Positions 46,039 to 54,531 of a DNA stretch of 55,631 bases are shown piece by piece. Source of the DNA: CAZIQY01 sp964541605 (GTDB lineage Bacteria > Desulfobacterota > Syntrophia > Syntrophales > UBA2185). The stretch lies in contig CAZIQY010000010.1 in NCBI GenBank assembly GCA_964541605.1, forward strand, positions 1 to 55,631, in the 5' to 3' direction. Position 1 is the stretch's first letter, and each line of letters begins with the position of its first letter. A program made the position numbers and the translations under genes. The notes under the pieces were generated by a model. The model ran no database searches, was not told the DNA's origin, and saw nothing but the letters and a program-made list of their open reading frames with translations.

Positions 46039-47832
46039 TTACTCCCTCTCCACGATAGCGCCGAATTTGCACAATTGCTGACACACGGTGCATCCATTGC
46101 AGAGATTTGAATCAATATAAGCGATGCCTTCCTGTTTCTTCGATTTTTTCTTGATACTTATCTCAGGCGCATCCTTGAATTTCTTCCATGAAATGGGTGG
46201 ACAGCCAAGGCCGATACACATTCTACAGCCGGTGCACTTATCCGGGTCGACCGTGAGAGGTTTGACAATATCCTTAAGATGACGCTTGAACAATATACAG
46301 GATCTTCTCGATATAACGAGAGAAGGTCCGGACCTCTCCAGCTCTTCCTTTATGATCGCTCTGGTCGTGCCAATATCGTACGGGTCAATAACCCGAACAT
46401 TGTCAATACCCAGAGAAAGAGCTAAATTTTCAAAATCCAGTTCTTTTGTTTTTTTACCTTGAAGCGTGTAACCTGTACCCGGATGTTCCTGCATGCCCGT
46501 CATGGCAGTCGTTCTGTTGTCGCAGATGACGATGACGGCGTTGCTTTTATTATAGGCCATATTCAGGAGGGGTGTGATGCCTGAATGGATGAATGTGGAA
46601 TCCCCTATGACACCGACAACTTTCCCTTTTCCTTTTTCCTTCAGGGCTTTGCTCATACCATGAGCCATGCCGATACTGGCGCCCATGCATACGCAGGAAT
46701 GAAGTCCCTCCAGAGGCTTCATGAAAGACAGCGTGTAACATCCGATGTCCCCGGTGACGAAAACCTTAAGTTTACCCAGGACATAAAAGAGTCCCCTGTG
46801 AGGACAACCGGGGCAAAGGTTGGGCGGTCTTGAAGGAATCGCTACATCAGACAGACTTGCGGTCACAGGGTTTTTCCCGGTCATGGCTATCTCAATCACA
46901 CCGGGGTCGAATTCGTTTCTGTACGGGAATATTTCTTTGCCTACAATCTCAATTCCTGCAGCCTTGACCTGTTCCTCGATAAAGGGGTCGAGTTCTTCAA
47001 CGACATAGAGTTTCCCGACTTTTGATGCAAACTTCCGAATCAGGTTGATGGGGAGGGGATAGACCATGCCGAGCTTCAGAAAGGAATAATCGGGAAAAAC
47101 ATCTTTTGCGTAATGGTATGGCATACCTGCGGTAATAATGCCGACTTCAAGATTATTTATTTCCATCCGGTTTTCCGAAAATGTCTCGGAAAACTCTCGA
47201 AGGAGGTTTAGCCTCTTTTCGACCTCAACGCGTCGGATGCGGGCGTTCATGGGGACCATGACATATTTTGACGGGTTAATTCGGAGGTCCGTTTTATCTT
47301 CGTACGAGGCAGGTTCTTCTATATTTACAACGGATTTTGAGTGGGAAACCCGTGTGGTCGTTCTCAAAAAAACGGGGGTATCAAACCGTTCGCTGATGTC
47401 AAAAGCAAGTTTTACAAAGTCTTTCGCTTCCTGGCTGTCGGATGGTTCCAGCATAGGGATCTTCGCAAATTTAGCGTAATTTCGATTGTCCTGCTCATTT
47501 TGTGAACTGTGTAGAGAGGGATCGTCGGCAGTAACAATGACAAGGGCTCCGTTCGTACCGGTATAACTGACGGTAAACAGGGGATCGGCCGCAACGTTTA
47601 CACCGACATGCTTCATAACGACCAACGCTTTGGCGCCTGCCAAAGCTGCTCCGATACCAACTTCGAGAGCAACCTTTTCATTCGGAGACCATTCCGCATA
47701 AACTTCGGGATATTGTGCAAATGTCTCGATGATTTCTGTGCTTGGGGTTCCCGGGTATCCAGAAGCAAAGCGAACCCCCTGTTCATAGGCCCCCCTCGCA
47801 ATTCCTTCATTTCCAGACATCAATGTTTTCAT
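46039..47832 (-). CDS. iorA: Indolepyruvate:ferredoxin oxidoreductase, alpha subunit
   Basis: The 597-aa TPP enzyme has the N-terminal pyrimidine-binding part (SGYPGTPSTEII), the central TPP/Mg site (GDIGCYTL, GVIGDSTFIHSG), and a C-terminal two-cluster ferredoxin domain with DKCTGCRMCIGLGCPP and NLCNGCTVCQQLC. It is the partner of IorB for oxidative decarboxylation of aromatic 2-oxoacids with ferredoxin reduction, a marker of anaerobic amino acid metabolism. It shares reductant chemistry with the AOR at the left end. Confidence 0.96.
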   Translation of the reverse strand: MKTLMSGNEGIARGAYEQGVRFASGYPGTPSTEIIETFAQYPEVYAEWSPNEKVALEVGIGAALAGAKALVVMKHVGVNVAADPLFTVSYTGTNGALVIVTADDPSLHSSQNEQDNRNYAKFAKIPMLEPSDSQEAKDFVKLAFDISERFDTPVFLRTTTRVSHSKSVVNIEEPASYEDKTDLRINPSKYVMVPMNARIRRVEVEKRLNLLREFSETFSENRMEINNLEVGIITAGMPYHYAKDVFPDYSFLKLGMVYPLPINLIRKFASKVGKLYVVEELDPFIEEQVKAAGIEIVGKEIFPYRNEFDPGVIEIAMTGKNPVTASLSDVAIPSRPPNLCPGCPHRGLFYVLGKLKVFVTGDIGCYTLSFMKPLEGLHSCVCMGASIGMAHGMSKALKEKGKGKVVGVIGDSTFIHSGITPLLNMAYNKSNAVIVICDNRTTAMTGMQEHPGTGYTLQGKKTKELDFENLALSLGIDNVRVIDPYDIGTTRAIIKEELERSGPSLVISRRSCILFKRHLKDIVKPLTVDPDKCTGCRMCIGLGCPPISWKKFKDAPEISIKKKSKKQEGIAYIDSNLCNGCTVCQQLCKFGAIVERE

Positions 47833-47877
47833 ATGACGGGTGTCTCTCTAATAATTTATGTATTGATTAAAAGTATT

Positions 47878-48561
47878 TTAGCTGAGTGATGATATTTTCC
47901 TTTTAATAAGCTGTTCAACGGCAGGGTCTGAAATTTTTTCAAGAGCTTTCTGATAGAATTCGATGGATTTCTCATTGTTCTTCAACTCTTCGTGGATGCG
48001 GGCCATATTTCTGTAATTGATGCTTTCAAAATTGCTTGAGGACTTTGTCTTTGCGGCATTTTCAAAATATTCCAGTGCCTTGTTCAGGTCTTTCTTTGAT
48101 TCGTAACAGTAACCCAGTCCAATATATACCAGGGTGGTCAATTCATTATCTTTCGGGGACCCCTTGAGGTATTCCTGATATGCCTTGATGGAAGCTTCGA
48201 TGTCGTTCATCTGGTAATAGAAATTTCCCAGACGATAGAAAGACATAAGGGCTGCATTTGTTCCCGGGTACTGGGCGACAACCTCCTGATAAAGTTTCAT
48301 GGAATCCGGATCAGCTGGACTTTCTGCGGATCTGCCTTTCAGAGTGGCAAGATGTGCTTTGATGTAAAGTGCCTGGGCGTTTTTCTCGTTGTTTGTATTA
48401 TAGAGATACCAGCCTGCAGAAAGCAAAATAATTAATAGAACAACGCCTGCACTGATATAAATTTTTGGTTTATTTTCAGATACGAAATCCGAGAATCTTG
48501 TCAATGCAAGCTGGAATGCATCCGGTTTGGTCAAATCCTTCTTTGCAATTTTTGGTGCCAT
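47878..48561 (-). CDS. Membrane-anchored TPR protein (YfgM-like)
   Basis: The 227-aa product has a cytoplasmic N-terminal stretch, one membrane segment (IYISAGVVLLIILLSAGWYL, residues about 34-53) and then four to five TPRs (RLGNFYYQMNDIEASIKAY; YIGLGYCYESKKDLNKALEYF). The topology matches YfgM, which works with the periplasmic chaperone PpiD and SecYEG. No bamB is adjacent, unlike the usual YfgM context, so the name is only by architecture. It starts 3 nt after the thioesterase stop. Confidence 0.72.
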   Translation of the reverse strand: MAPKIAKKDLTKPDAFQLALTRFSDFVSENKPKIYISAGVVLLIILLSAGWYLYNTNNEKNAQALYIKAHLATLKGRSAESPADPDSMKLYQEVVAQYPGTNAALMSFYRLGNFYYQMNDIEASIKAYQEYLKGSPKDNELTTLVYIGLGYCYESKKDLNKALEYFENAAKTKSSSNFESINYRNMARIHEELKNNEKSIEFYQKALEKISDPAVEQLIKRKISSLS

Positions 48562-48564
48562 AAA

Positions 48565-48987
48565 TCATTCCCGTTCCTTTGTCAGTAGGTTGTGTTCGTT
48601 GATTTTCTCGATAATTATGAAAGGGATACGAACAATTTTCCCCTTGTCGTTCGTGCAGGCATGGACGGTGTATCCCTCGACCAGCGTCTTTTCCTTTTGT
48701 TCATCCCAGATCACGTAGTTAAATTTCATACTGGCCCTTTTCAGATATTCGAGCGTTGTTTCCACGACGATGATCTCGTCATATCTCGCCGGCAGCAGAT
48801 AATGACAGTAAGCTTCTGTCAGCGGAAGATTATAACCCTGTAATTCAATCTCGGCATAGACGAGGCCTGCGTTTCTCAGTAATTCCGTCCGTCCGATCTC
48901 AAACCACTTGATGTAATTTGTATGGTAGACGATGCCCATGGCATCCGTGTCCGCGTAAATAACTCTTATCTTAACCTCGTTTCGCAA
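48565..48987 (-). CDS. Acyl-CoA thioesterase, YbgC/4HBT family
   Basis: The hot-dog fold thioesterase has the catalytic Asp region VIYADTDAMGIVYHTNYIKW at the N-terminus. Start choice: TTG 48987, six nt after GGAGGG, gives a 140-aa protein that begins exactly where the family does; the frame is open to 49074 inside the neighbouring gene. It overlaps that gene by 17 nt. The product hydrolyses short or medium acyl-CoAs; in E. coli YbgC belongs to the Tol-Pal locus, but no tol genes are seen here. Confidence 0.88.
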   Translation of the reverse strand: MRNEVKIRVIYADTDAMGIVYHTNYIKWFEIGRTELLRNAGLVYAEIELQGYNLPLTEAYCHYLLPARYDEIIVVETTLEYLKRASMKFNYVIWDEQKEKTLVEGYTVHACTNDKGKIVRIPFIIIEKINEHNLLTKERE

Positions 48988-50197
48988 TAAATTCCCTCCA
49001 GTGTTTAATGAAAGCATCCATAAGAAGATGACCGGGCGAAATAATGACGCCGGTGTTTTTGGCGGATGGTTCATTGAAAGAAAGTCCGTTCTTCATATTT
49101 TCTTTTTTATCTGAAGACAAAACTGCAAAGGGACTTGGGTCGGAAGCATGTGTCTTCAAAGCGATGGGGGTCGGATGATCGCTCAGGACCATTACTCTGA
49201 ATGGTGAAAGGTTGTCAATCTCCTTCATGATAATACCAACGATTTTTTCGTCAAAATCTTCAATGGCCCGGATTTTCCCTTCAAGATTTCCTTCATGCCC
49301 CATTTCGTCCGGCGCTTCTACATGAATAAAAATTAAGTCCGAGTATTTCAGTGCGTTTAGAGCCCCATATGCCTTCCCCGAATAATTGGTATCCGTGTAT
49401 CCTGTAGCGCCTTCAACGCGAATTACCTGAAGTCCTGCATAAATTCCGATACCGTTGAGCAGGTCAACCGCTGATATCATCCCGCCTTTAAGACCATATT
49501 TTTCGGATAGTTTAACTATTCTGGGAGCCCTCCCCTGCCCCCACGGCCAGATGGACGTTGCGGGCTTTCTGTTTTCTGCAAGACGCCGCTTATTTACCGG
49601 ATGATCACGGAGTATTTCCTGTGATTGTTTCATGAGATTGAGAATCTTTTCTGCACCTCTGCCCTTTGGCAGGTACCCCTTAACGGATTTTCCAGTAATG
49701 TCATGAGGAGGCGTCGTCGCCATATCATGGATTCCATTCTTCCAGACCATGAGGTGCCTGTAGCTGACGCCCGGATAAAATTGAAATTTATCCGTTCCCA
49801 GTATTTTATGAATGTCGCTTATAATTTCCTTTGCTTCCGGTGATGTGATGTGTCCTGCGGTAAAATCTTCCATGAGCGGGCTTTTATCCGTACTTACAGT
49901 CACAAGGTTACAGCGAAAAGCGACATCTTCGGGACCAAGTAGAACGCCCATGTTTGCCGCCTCCAGAGGGCCGCGACCGGAATAACATTTTTTTGCATCA
50001 TAACCAAGCAGCGTCAGAATGGCCACATCACTCCCGGGCGAAAAACCGGGCGGTATCGTATCTATCAAGCCCAGAGTTCCTTCTGCCGCAATCCGATCCA
50101 TATTGGGAGTATTAGCCGCTTCAAGGGGCGTTTTTCCACCGAGACTTTCAATAGGATAATCGGCCATGCCATCGCCGAGCAGGATGATATATTTCAT
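48971..50197 (-). CDS. apgM: ApgM-family phosphotransferase, proposed homoserine kinase
   Basis: The 408-aa alkaline-phosphatase-superfamily member is of the archaeal-type cofactor-independent phosphoglycerate mutase family (KYIILLGDGMADYP; the active-site Ser region FSPGSDVAILTLLGYD; and GHEGNLEGKIRAIEDFDEKI). It overlaps the homoserine dehydrogenase gene by one base (TAATG). That linkage is the basis on which a subgroup was proposed to act as homoserine kinase in bacteria lacking ThrB. Which activity it has, mutase or kinase, cannot be decided from sequence. Confidence 0.85.
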   Translation of the reverse strand: MKYIILLGDGMADYPIESLGGKTPLEAANTPNMDRIAAEGTLGLIDTIPPGFSPGSDVAILTLLGYDAKKCYSGRGPLEAANMGVLLGPEDVAFRCNLVTVSTDKSPLMEDFTAGHITSPEAKEIISDIHKILGTDKFQFYPGVSYRHLMVWKNGIHDMATTPPHDITGKSVKGYLPKGRGAEKILNLMKQSQEILRDHPVNKRRLAENRKPATSIWPWGQGRAPRIVKLSEKYGLKGGMISAVDLLNGIGIYAGLQVIRVEGATGYTDTNYSGKAYGALNALKYSDLIFIHVEAPDEMGHEGNLEGKIRAIEDFDEKIVGIIMKEIDNLSPFRVMVLSDHPTPIALKTHASDPSPFAVLSSDKKENMKNGLSFNEPSAKNTGVIISPGHLLMDAFIKHWREFIAKRG

Positions 50198-51507
50198 TAC
50201 AGGTTATCGTCCTCGATTCTGATCAGGATTGTCTTTCCATGAACGATTTCAAGCTGATCAATTTCCTTCAATGCTTTTTGAACATCGTGTTCTCTCGATT
50301 TATAGGTCGTCATCACGATGGGAACAGGACCGGCCTGTTTTCGGCCTTTCTGGATAACGGCGGCAATACTGATGTTATTCAGGCCGAGAATTCCGGATAT
50401 TTTTGACAGAACTCCCGGACGGTCAAGGGCAGAAAAGCGGAAATAGTAATTGGTCACGATGTCATCAAAAGGCATTAACTGAATATCGTGAATGGTCGCT
50501 TCTTTGAGTGAACGGGCAGGCACCCTGCCTGATATACCCTTGATCATATTACGTGAAATATCAACGAGATCTCCGATAACAGCACTTGCAGTGGGCATCA
50601 TCCCGGCGCCTTGGCCGTAAAGGAATACAGAGTCGGATGCATCTCCAATAAGGTGAAACGCGTTATAGTTTTCGTTTACGTTGGCGAGAAGATGATCTAA
50701 TGGAATCATGGTTGGATGAATTCTGGCCTCAATCAGTTCTTCCCTAAGTATGGCTATGGCCAGAAGTTTGATACGATAACCCAGTTCTCCGGCAAAAAAG
50801 ATGTCCTGTTCAGATATTCCCGAGATCCCCTCCCTGTAGATGTCATCAAGATTCACCTTCCGGCCGTATGCAAGAGACAGGATGATAGCCAGCTTGTGGG
50901 CCGTATCGATTCCTTCAATATCGAACGTGGGGTCGGCTTCGGCAAATCCTAAAGACTGGGCTTCATGGAGGACAACTTCAAAGGGCTTATCTTCATCGGT
51001 CATTTTTGAAAGAATGTAATTTGAGGTTCCGTTTATAATGCCAAAAATGGATTTCATCCGGTTCGCAACCAGACTTTCCTTTAAGGTCTTGATGATCGGA
51101 ATGGTCCCGCCGACACTGGCTTCAAATCCAATATCTACTCCCTGTTCCTCCGCAACCTGGTATATTTCATTGCCGTATGTTGCAAGCAAGGCCTTATTGG
51201 CGGTTATCACATGTTTTTTCTTTCGCATGGCTTCCAGGATGAAGGAGCGCGCCGGTTCATAACCCCCGATAAGTTCAATAACAATGGATATATCAGCATC
51301 GTTCAGAATCTCTTTCGCATCCGTGGTTAACAGATCCTTTGAAACAGAGACCGGCCTTGGTGTCGTGATATCAAGATCGGCGATTTTTTTAAGAATGAGT
51401 TTTGCTCCCAGCCTTTTTTCAATGAGATCATGATTATCCTGAAGCAATTTCACGACCCCTGTCCCGATCGTTCCGAATCCTATTAAACCAACGGATATTT
51501 CATTCAT
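50197..51507 (-). CDS. hom: Homoserine dehydrogenase
   Basis: The 436-aa NAD(P)-dependent reductase of aspartate semialdehyde to homoserine has a Rossmann motif (VGLIGFGTIGTGVVKLL), the homoserine-binding region (GTSNYILSKM; EGIDTAHKLAII) and a C-terminal ACT domain (RPGVLSKISGILG), the usual site of threonine feedback. ATG 51507 has AAGGAG 9 nt upstream and is preferred to the open frame from 51537. It is the first gene of the long minus operon and the last core gene before the accessory region. A TATACT-type -10 is visible upstream, without a good -35. Confidence 0.96.
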   Translation of the reverse strand: MNEISVGLIGFGTIGTGVVKLLQDNHDLIEKRLGAKLILKKIADLDITTPRPVSVSKDLLTTDAKEILNDADISIVIELIGGYEPARSFILEAMRKKKHVITANKALLATYGNEIYQVAEEQGVDIGFEASVGGTIPIIKTLKESLVANRMKSIFGIINGTSNYILSKMTDEDKPFEVVLHEAQSLGFAEADPTFDIEGIDTAHKLAIILSLAYGRKVNLDDIYREGISGISEQDIFFAGELGYRIKLLAIAILREELIEARIHPTMIPLDHLLANVNENYNAFHLIGDASDSVFLYGQGAGMMPTASAVIGDLVDISRNMIKGISGRVPARSLKEATIHDIQLMPFDDIVTNYYFRFSALDRPGVLSKISGILGLNNISIAAVIQKGRKQAGPVPIVMTTYKSREHDVQKALKEIDQLEIVHGKTILIRIEDDNL

Positions 51508-51605
51508 GACGATGTGCTCCTTAGTTCTTGTAATCAATGCTGGAGTATATTTTCCTGTTTCGATTCCAATGTAGTATATTAAACCAATTCAACATCTTCT
51601 AAAAA

Positions 51606-51663
51606 GCCGAACGTGCGGATCAGCGGCAGCTGAAAGCTATCCGCTGAATTTGATTGTTAGGGC
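51606..51663 (-). repeat. attC-like site A, next to hom
   Basis: The ends are GCCGAAC (51606-51612) and GTTAGGGC (51656-51663), pairing as GCCNAAC/GTTNGGC with an asymmetric extra base. An inner 7-bp stem, TCAGCGG/CCGCTGA, carries an unpaired A. In the minus orientation it begins right after the HicA-remnant stop, the position of an integron attC at the 3' end of a cassette. It would be the last recombination site before the core chromosome. Confidence 0.55.
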
Positions 51664-51895
<232 letters not shown>

Positions 51896-51954
51896 GACTA
51901 ACCCCTTTACATATTTGTTGCCATTATACCTTATAATTAGATGATTTTGGAATT

Positions 51955-52129
51955 AATTTTATTGCCTAACCTCTTATCCGGTTCCTGTTCGTCGCCCCGC
52001 GCTTTTGGATTGGGCCTCCTCCAGACCCCGCCTCGCGACGACGCCCTTGCCCTTCTCCTAACCTTCAGCTCCGCGATTACCTGGTTAGAGGGCTTTCACC
52101 TCTATAGCTCTGTGCCATGCCCGGCACAC
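51955..52129 (-). mobile_element. Group II intron fragment (5' end, domain I)
   Basis: Read on the minus strand, it starts with the GUGYG-type intron end (GTGTGCCGGGCATGGCAC, 5' base at 52129). It continues through hallmark domain I segments: AGAGGTGAAAGCCCTCT, GAAGGGCAAGGGCGTC, CGAGGCGGGGTCTGGAGG and GAACAGGAACCGGATAAGAG. About 175 nt remain. Domains II-VI and the reverse transcriptase are absent, so it is a dead remnant cut off where the hicB promoter begins. Its 5' junction abuts attC-like site B. Confidence 0.83.
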
Positions 52130-52176
52130 GTCACGCCTCACTTTCGGCGCGGAGCGACGTAAAGTGCAGGCGTTGG
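52130..52176 (-). repeat. attC-like site B, interrupted by the group II intron
   Basis: The stem CGCCT-CACTTT (52134-52144) pairs with AAAGTG-C-AGGCG (52061+100 to 52172), leaving one unpaired C. The outer core GTTGG (52172-52176) is like site C. The other core is missing: the group II intron begins exactly where it should lie. It is placed 3' of the GAF-HD-GYP gene in the minus orientation. Confidence 0.55.
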
Positions 52177-52229
52177 TTCGCCTGTCTTTCTTGATTCTGT
52201 CGGACCACCGGTATGTCGATGCGAACAGG

Positions 52230-53432
52230 TCATGTCAGAGAAAAGCGTCCAGTTCTGAAAATCTCCATGCACACATTGACAACTTGCGTATCATACAGTT
52301 TGCCCTTGTTCTGTTCGATCTGCTCAAGGGCTTTCTGGATGCCAAGGGCCGGGCGATATGGCCGATGTGACGCCATGGCTTCGACTGTGTCAGCGACCCC
52401 CAAAATTTTCGCTTCCACAATGATCTTGTCGCCTTTCAACCCCCGCGGATAACCCGAGCCATTGAGTCTCTCATGATGGGCAAACGCCCCTTCCGCGATG
52501 GGCCATGGAAACTCTATGGTTCGGAGAATCTCGTGCCCGCAAAGGGCATGGGTTTTGATGATGCCGAACTCGTACTCGCTGATCTTTCCTGGCTTCGCGA
52601 GGATCTCTGCCGGGACAACGATTTTGCCCACATCATGAAGATATCCGGCTATTCGTACCCCAGCGCCTGTTCTTCAGAGAAATCCATTGCGCGGGCGATT
52701 TCGAAAGCCAGTTCTGCTACTCTCCGAGCATGTCCTGCTGTGTACGGGTCTCTCATTTCGAGGGTCGTGGCTAAAGCGGACACCATTCCACTAACGGCTT
52801 GCTCCAGCAATTGCTGACTGTGCCTGAGTTCATCTTCCGTCTGTTTGCACAGGAGAAGCCAACCCAGCTGGACCGCCGCCGAGTTGGCCAACTTGACCAA
52901 GTTGTTTGTTGTCTTCGGGTCGTGACTTGGTCTCGTAGAAGATAAGAATAGCCGCGAGTCCCCTCCTTGTGATGACTGGAATTCCAAATCCGGCTCCCAA
53001 ACCCATCCCTTTCGCCGGAGATGCTCTCAGATATGAAGGATCCTTGGAAACGTCGTCGATCCACAGAGGTGTTTGCGATGCGAGAATGCGACCTGGAAGG
53101 CCGATGCCTTTCTCAAAAGTATAGCCTTCACTAACGGTCCGGAACGGCCACAAACGATTGTCACCAATATAGCATGCCGGACTGATCGTCACATGGGTCC
53201 CGTCGGCACTAGGCACCCATGCTTCTCCGTATATCAGCCCTGTGGCCTCACATATGCTTTTGAGTACCATGTTCAGAGCGGAAAGGAAATCCGTTGACCG
53301 GCTGACGCTCTCCACAAGGCATTGCAGGAGTGCGAGCTGGCTTGCAGTCTGTTCCTGCATGATCTCCGCCATGGTGCACTGTCCTTGCGGTGATGAGGGT
53401 GTTGCACCCGGTGTTTTGTGTGTTTTCGCCAT
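52230..53432 (-). pseudogene. GAF-HD-GYP cyclic-di-GMP phosphodiesterase-like gene with two compensating frameshifts
   Basis: Joined across two shifts, the product has a GAF domain (LLQCLVESVSRSTDFLSAL to AAILIFYETKSRPED), a linker helix, and an HD-GYP domain with GHARRVAELA, GYLHDVGKIVVP and HHERLNGSGYPRGL, the c-di-GMP phosphodiesterase signature. ATG 53432 has GGAGG 7 nt upstream. The first shift, an extra base near 52898-52908, separates DNKQ from LVKLANSAA. The second, a lost G in the run at 52658-52661, separates EEQALG from RIAGYLHD. Net frame is restored about 240 nt later. The gene is either decaying or the read has errors. Confidence 0.8.
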
Positions 53433-53449
53433 TATGCACCTCCATTTCC

Positions 53450-53500
53450 AGCGAACGACGTAATCAGCCGCGAGTGTAACGAGTCGGCTGGATTGCCCGG
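53450..53500 (-). repeat. attC-like site E
   Basis: The core AGCGAAC (53450-53456) is followed by the stem AATC-AGCCG (53462-53470) / CGGCT-G-GATT (53485-53494), with one unpaired G at 53490 and apical sequence CGAGTGTAACGAGT. It lies at the 3' end of the PD-(D/E)XK-like gene. The opposite core (GATTGCCCGG) is degenerate. The apical sequence closely matches that of site D. Confidence 0.5.
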
Positions 53501-53516
53501 CTACCCGATTCACCTG

Positions 53517-53969
53517 TTACTTGATCTTCTTTGCTGTTTCTAATTTCTCGTTATATTCCCACACTTCGACATCTTTCGGGATGAGGTGATGATTCGTTCG
53601 AATGTAATATTTTCCGAGGGTTTCGTTTCTTTTTTGACTGAAATCCCTGAGAACAAAAAGAATCTTCCGGTAGCCCGACGGGGCCGCATGAAAGAAAAAC
53701 ATCGCTTGGTTCCACGTGGTCATCTTCGCGCTTGGGACGTTCCCACCTTCAGTCCATGTGTGGGCCTTGCATTCAATGACAACTTTTTTCTGCTCATCTC
53801 CAAGGTCGAAGTTGTGCGATTTCCTTCCATTGATGCCGATTTCAAGTGCCACGCCGGGGGTCAGGTGCAACAAGCCCCGTTGAGCGAAAAAATTCTGAGC
53901 CTTGGCCTCAAAATCGCGACCAACCTGCGTATTACTTTCTGCCCCTTTGCGTTGGAATGGTTTATCCAT
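53517..53969 (-). CDS. Putative PD-(D/E)XK nuclease-fold protein
   Basis: The 150-aa protein has GRDFEAKAQNFFAQRG at the N-terminus, then HNFDLGDEQKKVVIECKAH: Glu in helix 1, Asp in FDLG, and E-X-K in IECK. This is the layout of PD-(D/E)XK nucleases. No specificity domain or methylase partner is adjacent, and it is too small for a full restriction enzyme. It may be an orphan nuclease or Holliday-resolvase-like cassette protein. The ribosome site is weak. The HicA-to-ORF gap of 69 bp shows no clear attC. Confidence 0.6.
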   Translation of the reverse strand: MDKPFQRKGAESNTQVGRDFEAKAQNFFAQRGLLHLTPGVALEIGINGRKSHNFDLGDEQKKVVIECKAHTWTEGGNVPSAKMTTWNQAMFFFHAAPSGYRKILFVLRDFSQKRNETLGKYYIRTNHHLIPKDVEVWEYNEKLETAKKIK

Positions 53970-54038
53970 GCAGTATCTCTTAAGTGAGTGGCAGCCTCGA
54001 TGTATCCTGTCAAGTATCAGATAAAAGGCTTTGATCGA

Positions 54039-54263
54039 TCAGAGTATTTCCTGGAGATCATCCCGGGAGAGTTCGCAATCTCGCAGGATTTGAGCAAGAA
54101 GTCCATGCCCAATCGTCTCGCCGCGGTGTACCGGTATTACTGTACTCCTGCCATCTGGATGGCGCAAGAAATGGTGACTACCCTTCGTACGAATCACTTC
54201 AAAACCAAGTTTCCGAAGGGATTTGATAAGTTGGGAACCAGTGACTGAGGGAAATCTACTCAT
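54039..54263 (-). CDS. hicA: HicA-family mRNA interferase toxin
   Basis: The 74-aa double-stranded-RNA-binding-like toxin includes VTGSQLIKSLRKLGFEVIR, the catalytic-type GSHHFLRHPDGR, and the IPVHRGETIGHGLLAQIL tail. It cleaves mRNA on ribosomes when not held by HicB. The order is antitoxin first, with ATGA overlap, and both genes are intact, unlike the broken pair at 51664-51895. Confidence 0.9.
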   Translation of the reverse strand: MSRFPSVTGSQLIKSLRKLGFEVIRTKGSHHFLRHPDGRSTVIPVHRGETIGHGLLAQILRDCELSRDDLQEIL

Positions 54264-54469
54264 GAGGAGACTACCACGCGCTGAATGCCAATGAATTCGT
54301 TTGATACGGGTTCCTCAACCTCAAGACAGAGCTGGATAGCTTCTTTCACTCGCTTCATTAACACATCAAGGGATTTAGCTTGCGTATGGCATCCTCGCAG
54401 CTCGGGGACAGAGGCAACAAAATAGCCATCTTCATCCCTTTCTATTATCACATTGAATTCTCTGGTCAT
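54260..54469 (-). CDS. hicB: HicB-family antitoxin
   Basis: The 69-aa protein has the degenerate-RNase-H HicB fold (REFNVIIERDEDGYFVASVP, then ELRGCHTQAKSLDVLMKRVK). It lacks the long DNA-binding C-terminus of larger HicBs. GGAGG lies 10 nt before the ATG, and it is translationally coupled to hicA. It would neutralise the toxin and possibly autoregulate the pair. Confidence 0.9.
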   Translation of the reverse strand: MTREFNVIIERDEDGYFVASVPELRGCHTQAKSLDVLMKRVKEAIQLCLEVEEPVSNEFIGIQRVVVSS

Positions 54470-54502
54470 CTTTGAAAACCTCCGACAAATTATATTAGAA
54501 AA

Positions 54503-54511
54503 ATTATATCA
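54503..54511 (-). promoter_or_regulatory. Extended -10 promoter for hicBA
   Basis: On the minus strand TGATATAAT gives an extended -10 (TGN-TATAAT), and a second TATAAT follows 8 nt downstream. It lies between attC-like site D and hicB, so the toxin-antitoxin cassette would carry its own promoter. Confidence 0.55.
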
Positions 54512-54531
54512 TGGGGTACGAATAATTTCAT

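Noticed and set aside
51964..51970. GCCTAAC heptamer as a further attC core
   Set aside because: It lies inside the recognisable domain I sequence of the group II intron fragment (end of the GGATAAGAGGTTAGGC segment) and has no paired arm.
53970..54038. Possible attC between hicA and the PD-(D/E)XK gene
   Set aside because: Only a 5-bp AGCCT/AGGCT pairing and no AAC/GTT core were seen.
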